Shown in pieces: positions 34,591 through 43,336 of a stretch of 58,621 bases of DNA. The DNA is from a virus. The notes below the pieces were generated by a model. The model saw nothing but the letters and a program-made list of their open reading frames with translations. It did no database searches and was not told where the DNA came from. Every line of letters begins with the position of its first letter. Within the stretch, counting starts at the first letter, position 1. Position numbers and translations under genes: made by a program. The DNA lies in the IMG/VR virus record IMGVR_UViG_3300043425_000318, positions 1 through 58,621 of that record; one strand, 5' to 3'.

Positions 34591-37158
34591 TTAAAACTTT
34601 CCGATAACTTCAGAGAACTGTACTCCAGAAGGAACAGCTACGAAGTTAAGCTGGATAAAGTTGATGCTTCTCGCAGGTTTGATATAGATATCTCCGACAA
34701 ACTGGTTACTATCAATAATCTGCTGAGTATTGTTAGTATCGTCACAAACAACATGGAAATCAGTAATACCACGACGGCCCTGAATGGTGCGTAGATATGG
34801 GATTACAAGATTACGGAACTGTGCTCTTGTAAACGCATCGTTGAATTCGAACAACTGATACTTAGCAGCAACTGAAATTGCTTTCTCAAGAACGATAAAC
34901 AATCTACGAACGTTAATACGATCAAAGGCAGATGGTTTAGCCTGTAGGGTCTTATCTCCGAAGAGGATAGTTCCCTGACCTGGGAAAGTAACAACTGGGT
35001 TAATACCGTTGCTGTATAGAACATCTCTTTCAGCCTTGCGTGGATTCCATGCTAGCTTAACTAGGTTCTTGATCTGACCACGGTTGAAACCAGCTGGTGA
35101 CCACCAAGCGTCATTAGTGTTATCTGTTCTTACGCAGATACCAGCGATGTCGCCGTTTAGTGGTACCCAACGATAAAGATCGTTATAACGATCGTACTGA
35201 TACTTCCAACCTGAATCAAGAACAGCGTAAGAAGTGCTAGTGATAGCTCCTCTCCATGCTCTTAGGTCAGTTGTCTCGTTTCCAACGTTGTTTAGAACTA
35301 GAGACTTATCTGGTGAAATAAGAGCAACGCAATCTCTTCTTCTTTCGCAGATGTTTTCGATGATATAATTAGCTAGCTGGAAGTTCTGAACAGTTCTTCC
35401 GTTGATTGCAGTAGAACCACCAACTGGCTTGCCCTGTAGAACTAGAGAAATGTCAATATCTTCTGGTGATGCGAACAAGTCGTATGCAGCGCCAAGAATA
35501 CCTAGCGAAGCGTCGTTTTCGTTTCTACCATCAGCGCCTAGCTGCAACTGAATGCTTGCAGGAGCAGTAGAAGTTGCAGAAATAAGATTTAGTGAGTTGG
35601 CAGAAGGAGCAGTGCCACGATCATTAGCCCACCAAATATATTCAGAACTCTGATTAATAACGTCCTTATAATAGTTAAGGGAATTATCAGCATTCTTTGC
35701 GTCTGTTGCTCTTGAAACGCCCTTGTAAACTTCTAGGACAGTTCCTGGGGTTCCAGTAAATGCGCCACCATCGTCAACTACTACAACATGAAGCTCGTCG
35801 CTTGCAGCAGTATTACCGTTGAATAGGACATAGTTAGACTGACCTGGTGCAGTTTCTACAACATTAAAGAATTCCCAATAACGGTCAACTGTCTGAGTTG
35901 TATAGTTTTCACGAAGTCTATATGGGTCTTCGAATTGAACTGATAGAACACGATAGTTAGCTGTTAGAACTGAGTTGGAACCTGGAGTTGCAACAAGATC
36001 AATTTCAGTTCCAAAAGGATTATTAGAAAGCTTTAGGCCGCTAGAGTTAGCTTGAATAACATGATAACTTGTACCGTTAAGCAGACCGTTAACTTCTGAT
36101 TCACCAGCACTGTTAGCATACACAACAATATCGCCATTAGTAAATGGATTACTTGGAACAGAAATAAAGTTAATGTTGCTATTTACTGCAGTGTTTCCTA
36201 CGAAAGTGGTGACTGCAGTAGTATTAGCAGCGATAGTCGAAGATCTAACCTGTAGATACTGAACACCAAGAGTGCTATTACCAGCAAGAATCTGATCGCC
36301 AACAGCAATCTTTGAGATTACTGAGTTTGTAACAGCGTTAGTTGAACCTAATACCTTCATGGTAGCTACGTTAGAACCAACTCTGAATTCCATAACAGCG
36401 TTAGCAGTAATACCAGAACCAGCAGTGTTAGCGCCGAATAGAGGAATTGCAGAATTGAAGCTATCAGCGTTATCGCAAACTGCAACTCTTAGAGAGTTAC
36501 CAATTGCACCTGGGAACTTAGCAACATAAACAACGTCTGTATCGAAAGTTCCATCTTTCTGAGCATAATGAGTTTCGTTCTTAACAATCTGATTAACAAG
36601 GTTAGCTGCCTTGGCTACAGTGTTTGAAGGATCAAATCCAACAGCAGTATATACTGTTTCAGGACGCCCGAAATAGAAATTTACGTTAGTGAATGAAGAA
36701 GCTGTGTTCTTGTTCATCACAATATGTGAAGAATTCTTTGAAACAACTATGAACGAAGCTACGTTACCAGTAAGAACGCTATTGTTTCCTACTTGAGTTA
36801 CATACATACCAACTGTAATGGCTGATGTATCGCCAACGTTTAGAATGCTATTTGCACCACCTGCAGCGTTTGCTGAAACAAATGGAGTTGCGCCTGAAGT
36901 GTCAGCAGCACGTGCTACATATAGGCGATTAGCGTAAGATAGGAAGTTGGCTGCTGAGAACCATGTCTCGGCGTTGAAGTTTGTTGGTTTACCAAATCTA
37001 GAAACGAGACTATTCTCAGTGTCTACTAGAATTCTCTCTCCTACTGGACCCCAACGGAATACGCCAGCGATAGCACCGTCGCTAGTAGCGACTGATGGAA
37101 CCACTGTAGTTAGGTCGATTTCAGAGACATTTACACCTGGACTTAATTGGAAAGCCAT
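34591..37158 (-). CDS. 18: Contractile tail sheath protein gp18
   Basis: 855 residues, longer than T4 gp18 (659). N-terminal SPGVNVSEIDLTTVVPSVAT and the C-terminal half with GRTVQNFQLANYIIENICER, CVRTDNTNDAWWSPAGFNRG, and FNDAFTRAQFRNLVIPYLRT are conserved sheath segments. About 200 extra residues lie in the middle (200-400), a beta-rich insertion likely exposed on the sheath surface. Contracts during injection. Confidence 0.96.
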   Translation of the reverse strand: MAFQLSPGVNVSEIDLTTVVPSVATSDGAIAGVFRWGPVGERILVDTENSLVSRFGKPTNFNAETWFSAANFLSYANRLYVARAADTSGATPFVSANAAGGANSILNVGDTSAITVGMYVTQVGNNSVLTGNVASFIVVSKNSSHIVMNKNTASSFTNVNFYFGRPETVYTAVGFDPSNTVAKAANLVNQIVKNETHYAQKDGTFDTDVVYVAKFPGAIGNSLRVAVCDNADSFNSAIPLFGANTAGSGITANAVMEFRVGSNVATMKVLGSTNAVTNSVISKIAVGDQILAGNSTLGVQYLQVRSSTIAANTTAVTTFVGNTAVNSNINFISVPSNPFTNGDIVVYANSAGESEVNGLLNGTSYHVIQANSSGLKLSNNPFGTEIDLVATPGSNSVLTANYRVLSVQFEDPYRLRENYTTQTVDRYWEFFNVVETAPGQSNYVLFNGNTAASDELHVVVVDDGGAFTGTPGTVLEVYKGVSRATDAKNADNSLNYYKDVINQSSEYIWWANDRGTAPSANSLNLISATSTAPASIQLQLGADGRNENDASLGILGAAYDLFASPEDIDISLVLQGKPVGGSTAINGRTVQNFQLANYIIENICERRRDCVALISPDKSLVLNNVGNETTDLRAWRGAITSTSYAVLDSGWKYQYDRYNDLYRWVPLNGDIAGICVRTDNTNDAWWSPAGFNRGQIKNLVKLAWNPRKAERDVLYSNGINPVVTFPGQGTILFGDKTLQAKPSAFDRINVRRLFIVLEKAISVAAKYQLFEFNDAFTRAQFRNLVIPYLRTIQGRRGITDFHVVCDDTNNTQQIIDSNQFVGDIYIKPARSINFIQLNFVAVPSGVQFSEVIGKF

Positions 37159-37263
37159 TTTTTTCTCCCTTTTTTAGGATGTCAATTAAATGTTTTTTGT
37201 ATTTATTATTTTTTACTTTTAGACCGCTAGTTTCATCCTTACAAAGAGAGCGTTTATAGTTAT

Positions 37264-38904
37264 TTAGAAGTCTCTTGGTGTATCCCACATCCAGCTGTCA
37301 GGGACATATCGTTCGTATTCTTCTTCAATAAAGTCATCTCGACCTGAATCCACAAATCCAAATGGAGCCAGATCTTGTTCTATATCTTCTTCAGTTTTAT
37401 CTCTCAGAGACATGAGGGTGTTAATATTAGTATAATCTTTAAAATACTGTTGGTCCGAAAGCCAAGCAAATAGAACCAAACACATAACCAAGTCGTCGTG
37501 TTTACCAGGTTCTGCCTCGAAAGATTTGCCTTTCTTAGAAAAAGTTCCCAGTTCGCTGATGGTATTAATATCTCTGACCACCATTTGGTTCTGTTCTACT
37601 AAAAGTTTTAGAATAGAACAACCTATGGATTTAACAATTTTAGTAGTTCTGATACCCTTATCTATTGATCCGCCACCAAACCCAGTCGTAATTCTTTTAC
37701 CAGATCTTCCTGCATTTTCAGTGAACAGAACGTTCTCGTAACCAAAATCATAGTTCAAAGAAGTTGATACTTGTTCGCCAATATCGTTTACTTCGACGAG
37801 AACTGAAGCGTTATTATAGGCTTTGGCTGTTCTGTAAATAATGTCAGCATAATCCAGTGGAGTAATGGCATTGTTTCTGTAAACTGCAGCTTGTTGGTAT
37901 GGCATACGAGTGACATCCATAAGCTGAAAGGCAGAATAATCTAATCCCTTACCCCTAGAAACGTCGCATACCATCATATAAACATGATCTTTTTCTGGAT
38001 GAGCGAACTGAGTTAAACCGTCTTTTTGTAAGATTGGGTTACTAGAAACTAGCTCTTTAAGCTTCCAACCAGCAATCAGAGTTCCGGAAGAACCTAAGAA
38101 TTCGCAGTTATATTCCTGATCAAACTTTTCGTGATCAAAGTTCATACCTGCTAAGGTTTCGGCTTTCCACTTTTCGTCTCTTCCTGGGACGCTAGTCCAG
38201 TGCACTAGGATAGGATGGTAACCATTTTGACCTTTTTGAGCGTTCGCCCAAGTAGCGTGAAAGTGGTTCAAACCATTAGGCGTAGAAACTAGGATAATCT
38301 TAGATTCAAGGCCAGAAGAAATAGTAGGATAAACTGAGGTGAAGAACTCGTCCCAGTTATCAATGAAGGCCGCTTCGTCGATGAATAGAAGGTTGATAGT
38401 ATAACCACGGATGGCAGAACCAGAAGTAGCAGCAGCCAAAACACGACTGTTGTTTTCTAGAACGAATGAACCTTTGTTCCACTCGACCACGCCCTGTTGT
38501 AGCCATTTTGGTAAGTGTTGGTAAGCCAACTGAACTCGACCAAGAATTTCTCGAGCCGTATCGCCCTTATTGGCTAGAAGAGCAACGGTTTTATCAGGAT
38601 GGAAAATGATATACCAAAGAATGAAAGCGCAGGTTGTAGTTGACTTACCTGCCTGTCTTGCCGTTGTAACGATTGTATAACGATTATCCTTGAAGGATTT
38701 AACCATATCCTTCTGATACTCATACATGTTAAAGCTAGTAAGACCCTCATTAATAGAGATGATCTTCATATAGTTTTCAGTAAAATAAACGGGATCTTCT
38801 TGACACTTGACGTACTCCTGAACGAGTTCAGGAGTCCATTCGATGTTTTGATTAGTCTTTTTTAGAAGAACATTACCCTTATAACCACCAACCAAATCAT
38901 TCAT
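37264..38904 (-). CDS. 17: Terminase large subunit gp17
   Basis: 546 residues (T4: 610). ATPase half: VTTARQAGKST Walker A, LLFIDEAAFIDNW Walker B, LVSTPNGLNHFH coupling motif. Nuclease half: MVCDVSRGKGLDYSAF, VEVNDIGEQVSTSL and the acidic KHDDLVMCLVLFAW. Packages DNA by headful with gp16. Start overlaps gene 16 by eight bases. Confidence 0.97.
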   Translation of the reverse strand: MNDLVGGYKGNVLLKKTNQNIEWTPELVQEYVKCQEDPVYFTENYMKIISINEGLTSFNMYEYQKDMVKSFKDNRYTIVTTARQAGKSTTTCAFILWYIIFHPDKTVALLANKGDTAREILGRVQLAYQHLPKWLQQGVVEWNKGSFVLENNSRVLAAATSGSAIRGYTINLLFIDEAAFIDNWDEFFTSVYPTISSGLESKIILVSTPNGLNHFHATWANAQKGQNGYHPILVHWTSVPGRDEKWKAETLAGMNFDHEKFDQEYNCEFLGSSGTLIAGWKLKELVSSNPILQKDGLTQFAHPEKDHVYMMVCDVSRGKGLDYSAFQLMDVTRMPYQQAAVYRNNAITPLDYADIIYRTAKAYNNASVLVEVNDIGEQVSTSLNYDFGYENVLFTENAGRSGKRITTGFGGGSIDKGIRTTKIVKSIGCSILKLLVEQNQMVVRDINTISELGTFSKKGKSFEAEPGKHDDLVMCLVLFAWLSDQQYFKDYTNINTLMSLRDKTEEDIEQDLAPFGFVDSGRDDFIEEEYERYVPDSWMWDTPRDF

Positions 38905-39313
38905 TATTCTTCATATCCTTAAGAACTTTTTGAAGTTCTGCAGTAGAACCAACGAACAAATTGTTATTGATAGTTTGGGCTTTATCGTTGATTGGGGAAT
39001 CTTTAGCGTCAATCTCACGGATCTTAGTTTGGAGTTCTAAGAGATCTTTGTTGGTATTTACTATGGTGTCCATGAGTTTAGCCAACACTTCAAACGCACG
39101 TGGGTGTTGAGACTGAGTAGCTATTTCTGTTAGCGTATCCATTGCTTCTTTACCAGTTTGAATAACTTCGTAAAGATTTGCTCTAGCCGCCTCGAAATCA
39201 TTCTTTGCTGAATCATCATGAGCTTGAGCTAACATTTTTTCTATTTGTAATTCATGTTGTAAAGGAGCAATGCCAAGAGCCTTGCCAATAGGATCATCAT
39301 CTTTTTCTGTCAT
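38897..39313 (-). CDS. 16: Terminase small subunit gp16
   Basis: 138 residues (T4: 164). DDPIGKALGIAPLQHELQIE, then long helices EVIQTGKEAMDTLTEIATQS and TIVNTNKDLLELQTKIRE, a coiled-coil core as in T4 gp16. Starts packaging and stimulates gp17 ATPase. ATGA overlap with gene 15. Confidence 0.92.
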   Translation of the reverse strand: MTEKDDDPIGKALGIAPLQHELQIEKMLAQAHDDSAKNDFEAARANLYEVIQTGKEAMDTLTEIATQSQHPRAFEVLAKLMDTIVNTNKDLLELQTKIREIDAKDSPINDKAQTINNNLFVGSTAELQKVLKDMKNNE

Positions 39314-40167
39314 TCTATCTCATCTGCGTCATAAATTTGAGTTATAAATCCGAAATCGTCATCAACTTCAATTTGAGCGTAAGGAAGAGTTCCTGTATTA
39401 GCATTAGGCCCACCATAATAATTTATAGGATTATTGTTTGCATCTAAGCCAGGTTGAACTGTAATTCTTTCTTCGATAGGCGAAATACCTCTGCCTTGAG
39501 CAGCAGTGTTTGTTGATGGTATATAAAAATTACCTTTAACAAACTTAATAATGTTAGAAGATTTTACTGGCCCGTAGAGATAACCCTTTAATACAAAATC
39601 AAGCTGCCAAATGATAGCTCTTCTTTCGGTATACTGACCATCATAATTATCAGTGTAACCTATGTTATTTAGGATGATAGGAATATCCATAGTAACGTTT
39701 ACTTCAGGAATAAGGTTACAAGTCGTAGTCCAATCAGGAGTAAAATAAGGTAAAATCTGTTCAATAATCTTAGTTCCATCTTCAGCATTTTTAGCATACA
39801 CATAAACTTTAAATTCTATGTTATAAGGAACAGGATTATACTGATACTTGAACTTATTAGCTGTAGTAGCATCACGCACAGAAGCTTTTCCGATTGTGTT
39901 TAATTTTCTAGAACCGTCATAAACCATTTTACCCATCTCAAAAGAAATCATAGGTAAAGGAGCTACGGCGCTCTGAGAGTCCAACGCTGGATCTTGTTTA
40001 ATACGTGCCAACATTTTATCTTTTGGGGCATAAGTAATTGGAACTTGCATAAGAGATGTTACTTCGCCAGCTTTATTTGTTCTTGTAATGCGAATTTGAT
40101 TGAGCAAAGTTCCCATTAAAATAACGTATTTACGAATAAGGCCGAAGTAAAAAGGTGATCCAAACAT
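39310..40167 (-). CDS. 15: Tail terminator/sheath stabiliser gp15
   Basis: 285 residues (T4: 272). FGSPFYFGLIRKYVILMGTL, QVPITYAPKDKMLARIKQDP, KYQYNPVPYNIEFKVYVYAK and EQILPYFTPDWTTTCN align with T4 gp15. The hexamer caps the tail and joins it to the neck. A single-base gap separates it from gene 14. Confidence 0.95.
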   Translation of the reverse strand: MFGSPFYFGLIRKYVILMGTLLNQIRITRTNKAGEVTSLMQVPITYAPKDKMLARIKQDPALDSQSAVAPLPMISFEMGKMVYDGSRKLNTIGKASVRDATTANKFKYQYNPVPYNIEFKVYVYAKNAEDGTKIIEQILPYFTPDWTTTCNLIPEVNVTMDIPIILNNIGYTDNYDGQYTERRAIIWQLDFVLKGYLYGPVKSSNIIKFVKGNFYIPSTNTAAQGRGISPIEERITVQPGLDANNNPINYYGGPNANTGTLPYAQIEVDDDFGFITQIYDADEIE

Positions 40168-40890
40168 TTATATTTTTCCTTCGCTGAATGGATCAATAGA
40201 ACTAAAGTCTACGAACAAATCAGATTCTTGTTGTATCTCTTCGTTATCTGCAGCTGGTACCAAATCATCCATTGAAGAATTTTCTAGAACAATATAATCA
40301 CCATCTTCGGTGACAATCTTTTCATCTAGTTGGTTTTTGATAGTCCAGTAAAGAACGTTAGTGTCAAACTTTTTCTGAATAGAATCAATTTCTGGTATAC
40401 CTGTTGAGAAGGTTTCGCCAGAGTATTCAAATACTTCGCAGGTCATTTCCCATGTTTGTAAAGCGCCAAGCTGATAAAACATCTCATACTTGTTTACAAA
40501 CTTAATCTGAAACCCTCTTTTGTTTAAAGGAAAATAAATTATATCTCCTTCATTAGGTCTTATTTGGGTTGTAAATTCTCCAACTTCTTCGTTGAATCTT
40601 CTTCTAGATACAGAGAACACAACTTGATTGCGTATTTCAACACCAAACTTAGACAGAAATTCTTGATCTCCGCCAAAACCATCAATAGATTTGATATACA
40701 TTTCTATTGGATATGCAATCTCATAAGAAGATTGATCGTCAGCACCATAAACGTCGTCGTAATTGTTTAGTTTACGTGGCAAATAATAAACATCATGTCC
40801 ATATAGGCGAATTGATTCAACGATAAGATCTTCAATCAACAGCTGTTCTTGTGAAGCCTGAAAATTATTAACAAAAAAATTAGTGGCCAC
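40168..40890 (-). CDS. 14: Neck protein gp14
   Basis: 240 residues (T4: 256). NFFVNNFQASQEQLLIEDLI, SIRLYGHDVYYLPRKLNNYD and ALQTWEMTCEVFEYSGETFS match the family. With gp13 it forms the head-tail collar. The start codon is GTG (with GGGAG upstream), which overlaps the end of the homing endonuclease gene by 11 bases, so the inserted gene may have changed the original start. Confidence 0.95.
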   Translation of the reverse strand: MATNFFVNNFQASQEQLLIEDLIVESIRLYGHDVYYLPRKLNNYDDVYGADDQSSYEIAYPIEMYIKSIDGFGGDQEFLSKFGVEIRNQVVFSVSRRRFNEEVGEFTTQIRPNEGDIIYFPLNKRGFQIKFVNKYEMFYQLGALQTWEMTCEVFEYSGETFSTGIPEIDSIQKKFDTNVLYWTIKNQLDEKIVTEDGDYIVLENSSMDDLVPAADNEEIQQESDLFVDFSSIDPFSEGKI

Positions 40891-41464
40891 GTTTAATCTC
40901 CCAATATTTTTTTCTGGCTTCTGACATTTTTTGTTTAGTTTCTTCTGATTTAGGAGATCTGTTTTTTCCTATCCTGTTTAACGACATTTTATTCTTTGAA
41001 TCTTCAGAATGTTTTCTGCCCAACATAGGGTTACGTTCTCTATCGTAGGAACCGTTAGCTTTTCTGGTAGAAACCATTTTTTTAACGCTTTCTTCGGATA
41101 GACCTTTTTTATTTCTTTCTGATAAATCTAATCTAATTCTACCAACATGTTTGGACGCTATTTTTCTTTTGGTCTCTTCTGTATGTTCTTTTAAATAAAA
41201 TTTATTATCGCAATTGCGCCTATTATAAAACTGTTCATCAAGTGCTGCATTTACAGACTGTAAAATTTTTGCTTCCAAATTTCTTACATCATCAAAAGAC
41301 CCTTCAGCAACAATCTGTCTACTAAAATCTTCTGGTCTTTTATTATACTCTTCTATCATATATTTACTAGAACAAATATATCCATCATCGATCGAACCCT
41401 TGTGGGATCCAACGTATAACATATTAGTTTTCTTATCTGTCCAACAGTAAACGAAAGCTTTCAT
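40880..41464 (-). CDS. GIY-YIG homing endonuclease between 13 and 14
   Basis: 194 residues. Nuclease: FVYCWTDKKTNMLYVGSHKG (GIY-YIG variant), YICSSKYMIEEYNKRPED and RNLEAKILQSVNAA with the conserved Glu. C-terminal half carries NUMOD3 repeats: TEETKRKIASKHVG, NPMLGRKHSEDSKNKMSLNR and SEETKQKMSEARKKYW. It is co-oriented with the late operon and squeezed between two neck genes with 6 bases on one side and an 11-base overlap on the other. Confidence 0.92.
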   Translation of the reverse strand: MKAFVYCWTDKKTNMLYVGSHKGSIDDGYICSSKYMIEEYNKRPEDFSRQIVAEGSFDDVRNLEAKILQSVNAALDEQFYNRRNCDNKFYLKEHTEETKRKIASKHVGRIRLDLSERNKKGLSEESVKKMVSTRKANGSYDRERNPMLGRKHSEDSKNKMSLNRIGKNRSPKSEETKQKMSEARKKYWEIKRGH

Positions 41465-41470
41465 ATATTT

Positions 41471-42211
41471 CTAACCAATCATATCCGTAGCTGGTAATGA
41501 GTAGCTGTAAATCATTTCTTTTTCTAACTGTTCTCTTTCGTTTGTAGCTTCATCATAAATTCTTTGACCGTTGAATTCTAGACCACCAGGAAGTTTCATA
41601 CCCTGAAACTTTTTCAAATTCTGACCCCACTGCTGCTTTATCAAACAAGCAGCATAACGCTGTAACCAACGATCATTCCATGCATCAACATATACATCAG
41701 GATCTACAACCTGGTACGCTTCAACAATCAAATAGTTTCCTACTGCAACTTGATCCCATGACATATCGATGTATAAACGGTTTATGTGTCGATTATATCT
41801 TAGCGGCTGTTGACCAACCAGCATCTGTTCGAGGAATTGAACATGATTCATGGCCATGTAATATGGAACCATTGACACTGATGTCAAAGTATAAAGGTCG
41901 TTTAGTGCAATCTGGTATCGAATATTAAAAAGATTGTTTAGACCAAGAGCAGAACCTAGCGGAAATATATTTACTGCGCCAATAATATTCTCAGGAAGAG
42001 TAATATACTTGTTAGCTATATCAGTTGCATCAATTTGTTTTTTATAATATGTCTTTTCGGAACCATCGAAATGATAATCCCAATACCAACGAAGAGCTTC
42101 GTCGATACGATCAGAAACTTGATCGTCGTCAACATTAATCTCAATGACTGGTTTACCCAATCTTCTCAAGCAATGTTCAGCGAATTCTGTTCTTGTTGTT
42201 GGGACTGCCAT
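41471..42211 (-). CDS. 13: Neck protein gp13
   Basis: 246 residues (T4: 309). RTEFAEHCLRRLGKPVIEIN, VDDDQVSDRIDEALRWYWDY and PENIIGAVNIFPLG, then KQQWGQNLKKFQGMKLPGGL, match gp13. Forms the collar with gp14. Preceded by a possible variant late element. Confidence 0.95.
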   Translation of the reverse strand: MAVPTTRTEFAEHCLRRLGKPVIEINVDDDQVSDRIDEALRWYWDYHFDGSEKTYYKKQIDATDIANKYITLPENIIGAVNIFPLGSALGLNNLFNIRYQIALNDLYTLTSVSMVPYYMAMNHVQFLEQMLVGQQPLRYNRHINRLYIDMSWDQVAVGNYLIVEAYQVVDPDVYVDAWNDRWLQRYAACLIKQQWGQNLKKFQGMKLPGGLEFNGQRIYDEATNEREQLEKEMIYSYSLPATDMIG

Positions 42212-42227
42212 TTTGCTCTCTTTTGTT

Positions 42228-42644
42228 TTAAGTATTTAGATTATTAGATTCGAACCATTCTAATTTATCGTTATCCCAACCGTAAAGTTTGCCATCGGTT
42301 GGATAAGGAACTGGTGGAATCCACTGTCCTGTAGTTTCGTTTAAAGTCCAAGTATCAGAAAATATAAAAATACTTTTGGTAAACTTTATCTTTTCTTCTT
42401 TTTCAATTTCAGTTAACGGTCTAACATTATGAACATCTTGCCAAAACCCATTAACTTTTTCATAAGTTGTACCTACAAATGTTTCTAAAAAGTTAACAAC
42501 AGGAGGAGCGATACGTATAAACTCTTCTAAACCATCTGGTGGATTGTCAGGGTCAAAATCTTTAATTAACTGAGATAAATTTTCTGCTGTGTATGGATGT
42601 TCAAAAGGGTTTCCCTCCACTACTCTTATAAAACAACGCATCAT
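42228..42644 (-). CDS. Accessory protein after the adhesin (tail-fibre assembly-like)
   Basis: 138 residues from the ATG at 42644, set by AAAGGAGATT; the longer frame to 42773 has no ribosome site. CFIRVVEGNPFEHPYTAENL, DNPPDGLEEFIRIAPP, VNGFWQDVHNVRPLTEIEKE and Trp-rich end WDNDKLEWFESNN. The layout resembles small proteins that follow fibre genes in marine T4-like phages, perhaps chaperones. Unproven. Confidence 0.6.
   Translation of the reverse strand: MMRCFIRVVEGNPFEHPYTAENLSQLIKDFDPDNPPDGLEEFIRIAPPVVNFLETFVGTTYEKVNGFWQDVHNVRPLTEIEKEEKIKFTKSIFIFSDTWTLNETTGQWIPPVPYPTDGKLYGWDNDKLEWFESNNLNT
42233..42240 (-). promoter_or_regulatory. Possible variant late element (TCTAAATA) before gp13
   Basis: Shares AATAATCTAAATAC with the gap before gp20; about 22 nt before the gp13 ATG. 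Confidence 0.4.
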
Positions 42645-42652
42645 AATCTCCT

Positions 42653-43336
42653 TTATGAATAAGTAAAGTATATAGCTCCAGGAGCACCTAGCTGACCGTT
42701 TGCTCCAACGCCAGCATAACCAATACCTCTTGCACCAGCTGCTCCTACTGTATAGGTATAAGATGTTCCCCATTCAGGATAACCAGCTGTAGCAGCATAC
42801 GTCCAAGTCTGAGTAGTTTTACCACCATTACCACCTGTACCACCTTGACCATACGCAGAATAACCGCTGGCTCCGCCTGCAGCGCCACCGCCAGTTGTTA
42901 CAGTTCCTCCAGAACCACCACCAGCAGTTCCTACAGCACCAAAGTTACCGAATCCATCTTGGCCTCCACCACCACCGCCTCCGTTAGCAACAACGTTAGT
43001 TGTACTGAAAAAAGTAGTAGCTCCGCCAGCACCACCTGCTGTACCTCCTCCATAAAATAGCCAGCACTGTCCGCCGCCGCCACCTCCGCCGCCTCTACAA
43101 TCAGCAGTCAAATACTGATAAGGAGGTGGAGCGTATGAGTATGTGCCAGGCACTGTTTGACTTGCAGTTCCAGAAGCTGGTTTGTTGTATGCTTGTGATA
43201 AAGATATCTGCCCGCTTGGTATTCCCAATAAAGTTCTAACTTTAGAATCGTTTAAACTTACAACAGTGCCAGAAGCGCCTTTTGTAATGGTTCCAATGTC
43301 ATTTAATGATATCGTACCAGATGCTGGTGTTGGCAT
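42653..43336 (-). CDS. Glycine-rich distal fibre adhesin (gp38-like)
   Basis: 227 residues. An N-terminal attachment part (PTPASGTISLNDIGTITKGA) is followed by many polyglycine blocks: RGGGGGGGGQC, GGGTAGGAGGATT, ANGGGGGGGQDGFG, TAGGGSGG. Short variable strings separate them. This is the design of T2/S16-type gp38 adhesins, where polyglycine helices form a sandwich and the loops bind the receptor. Its start overlaps the stop of the chaperone-ended fibre gene, the T2-like 37-38 order. Confidence 0.82.
   Translation of the reverse strand: MPTPASGTISLNDIGTITKGASGTVVSLNDSKVRTLLGIPSGQISLSQAYNKPASGTASQTVPGTYSYAPPPYQYLTADCRGGGGGGGGQCWLFYGGGTAGGAGGATTFFSTTNVVANGGGGGGGQDGFGNFGAVGTAGGGSGGTVTTGGGAAGGASGYSAYGQGGTGGNGGKTTQTWTYAATAGYPEWGTSYTYTVGAAGARGIGYAGVGANGQLGAPGAIYFTYS

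Noticed and set aside
42653-42773. N-terminal extension of the 138-residue protein gene to 42773
   Set aside because: It overlaps the adhesin gene out of frame and lacks a ribosome site; AAAGGAGATT marks the start at 42644.
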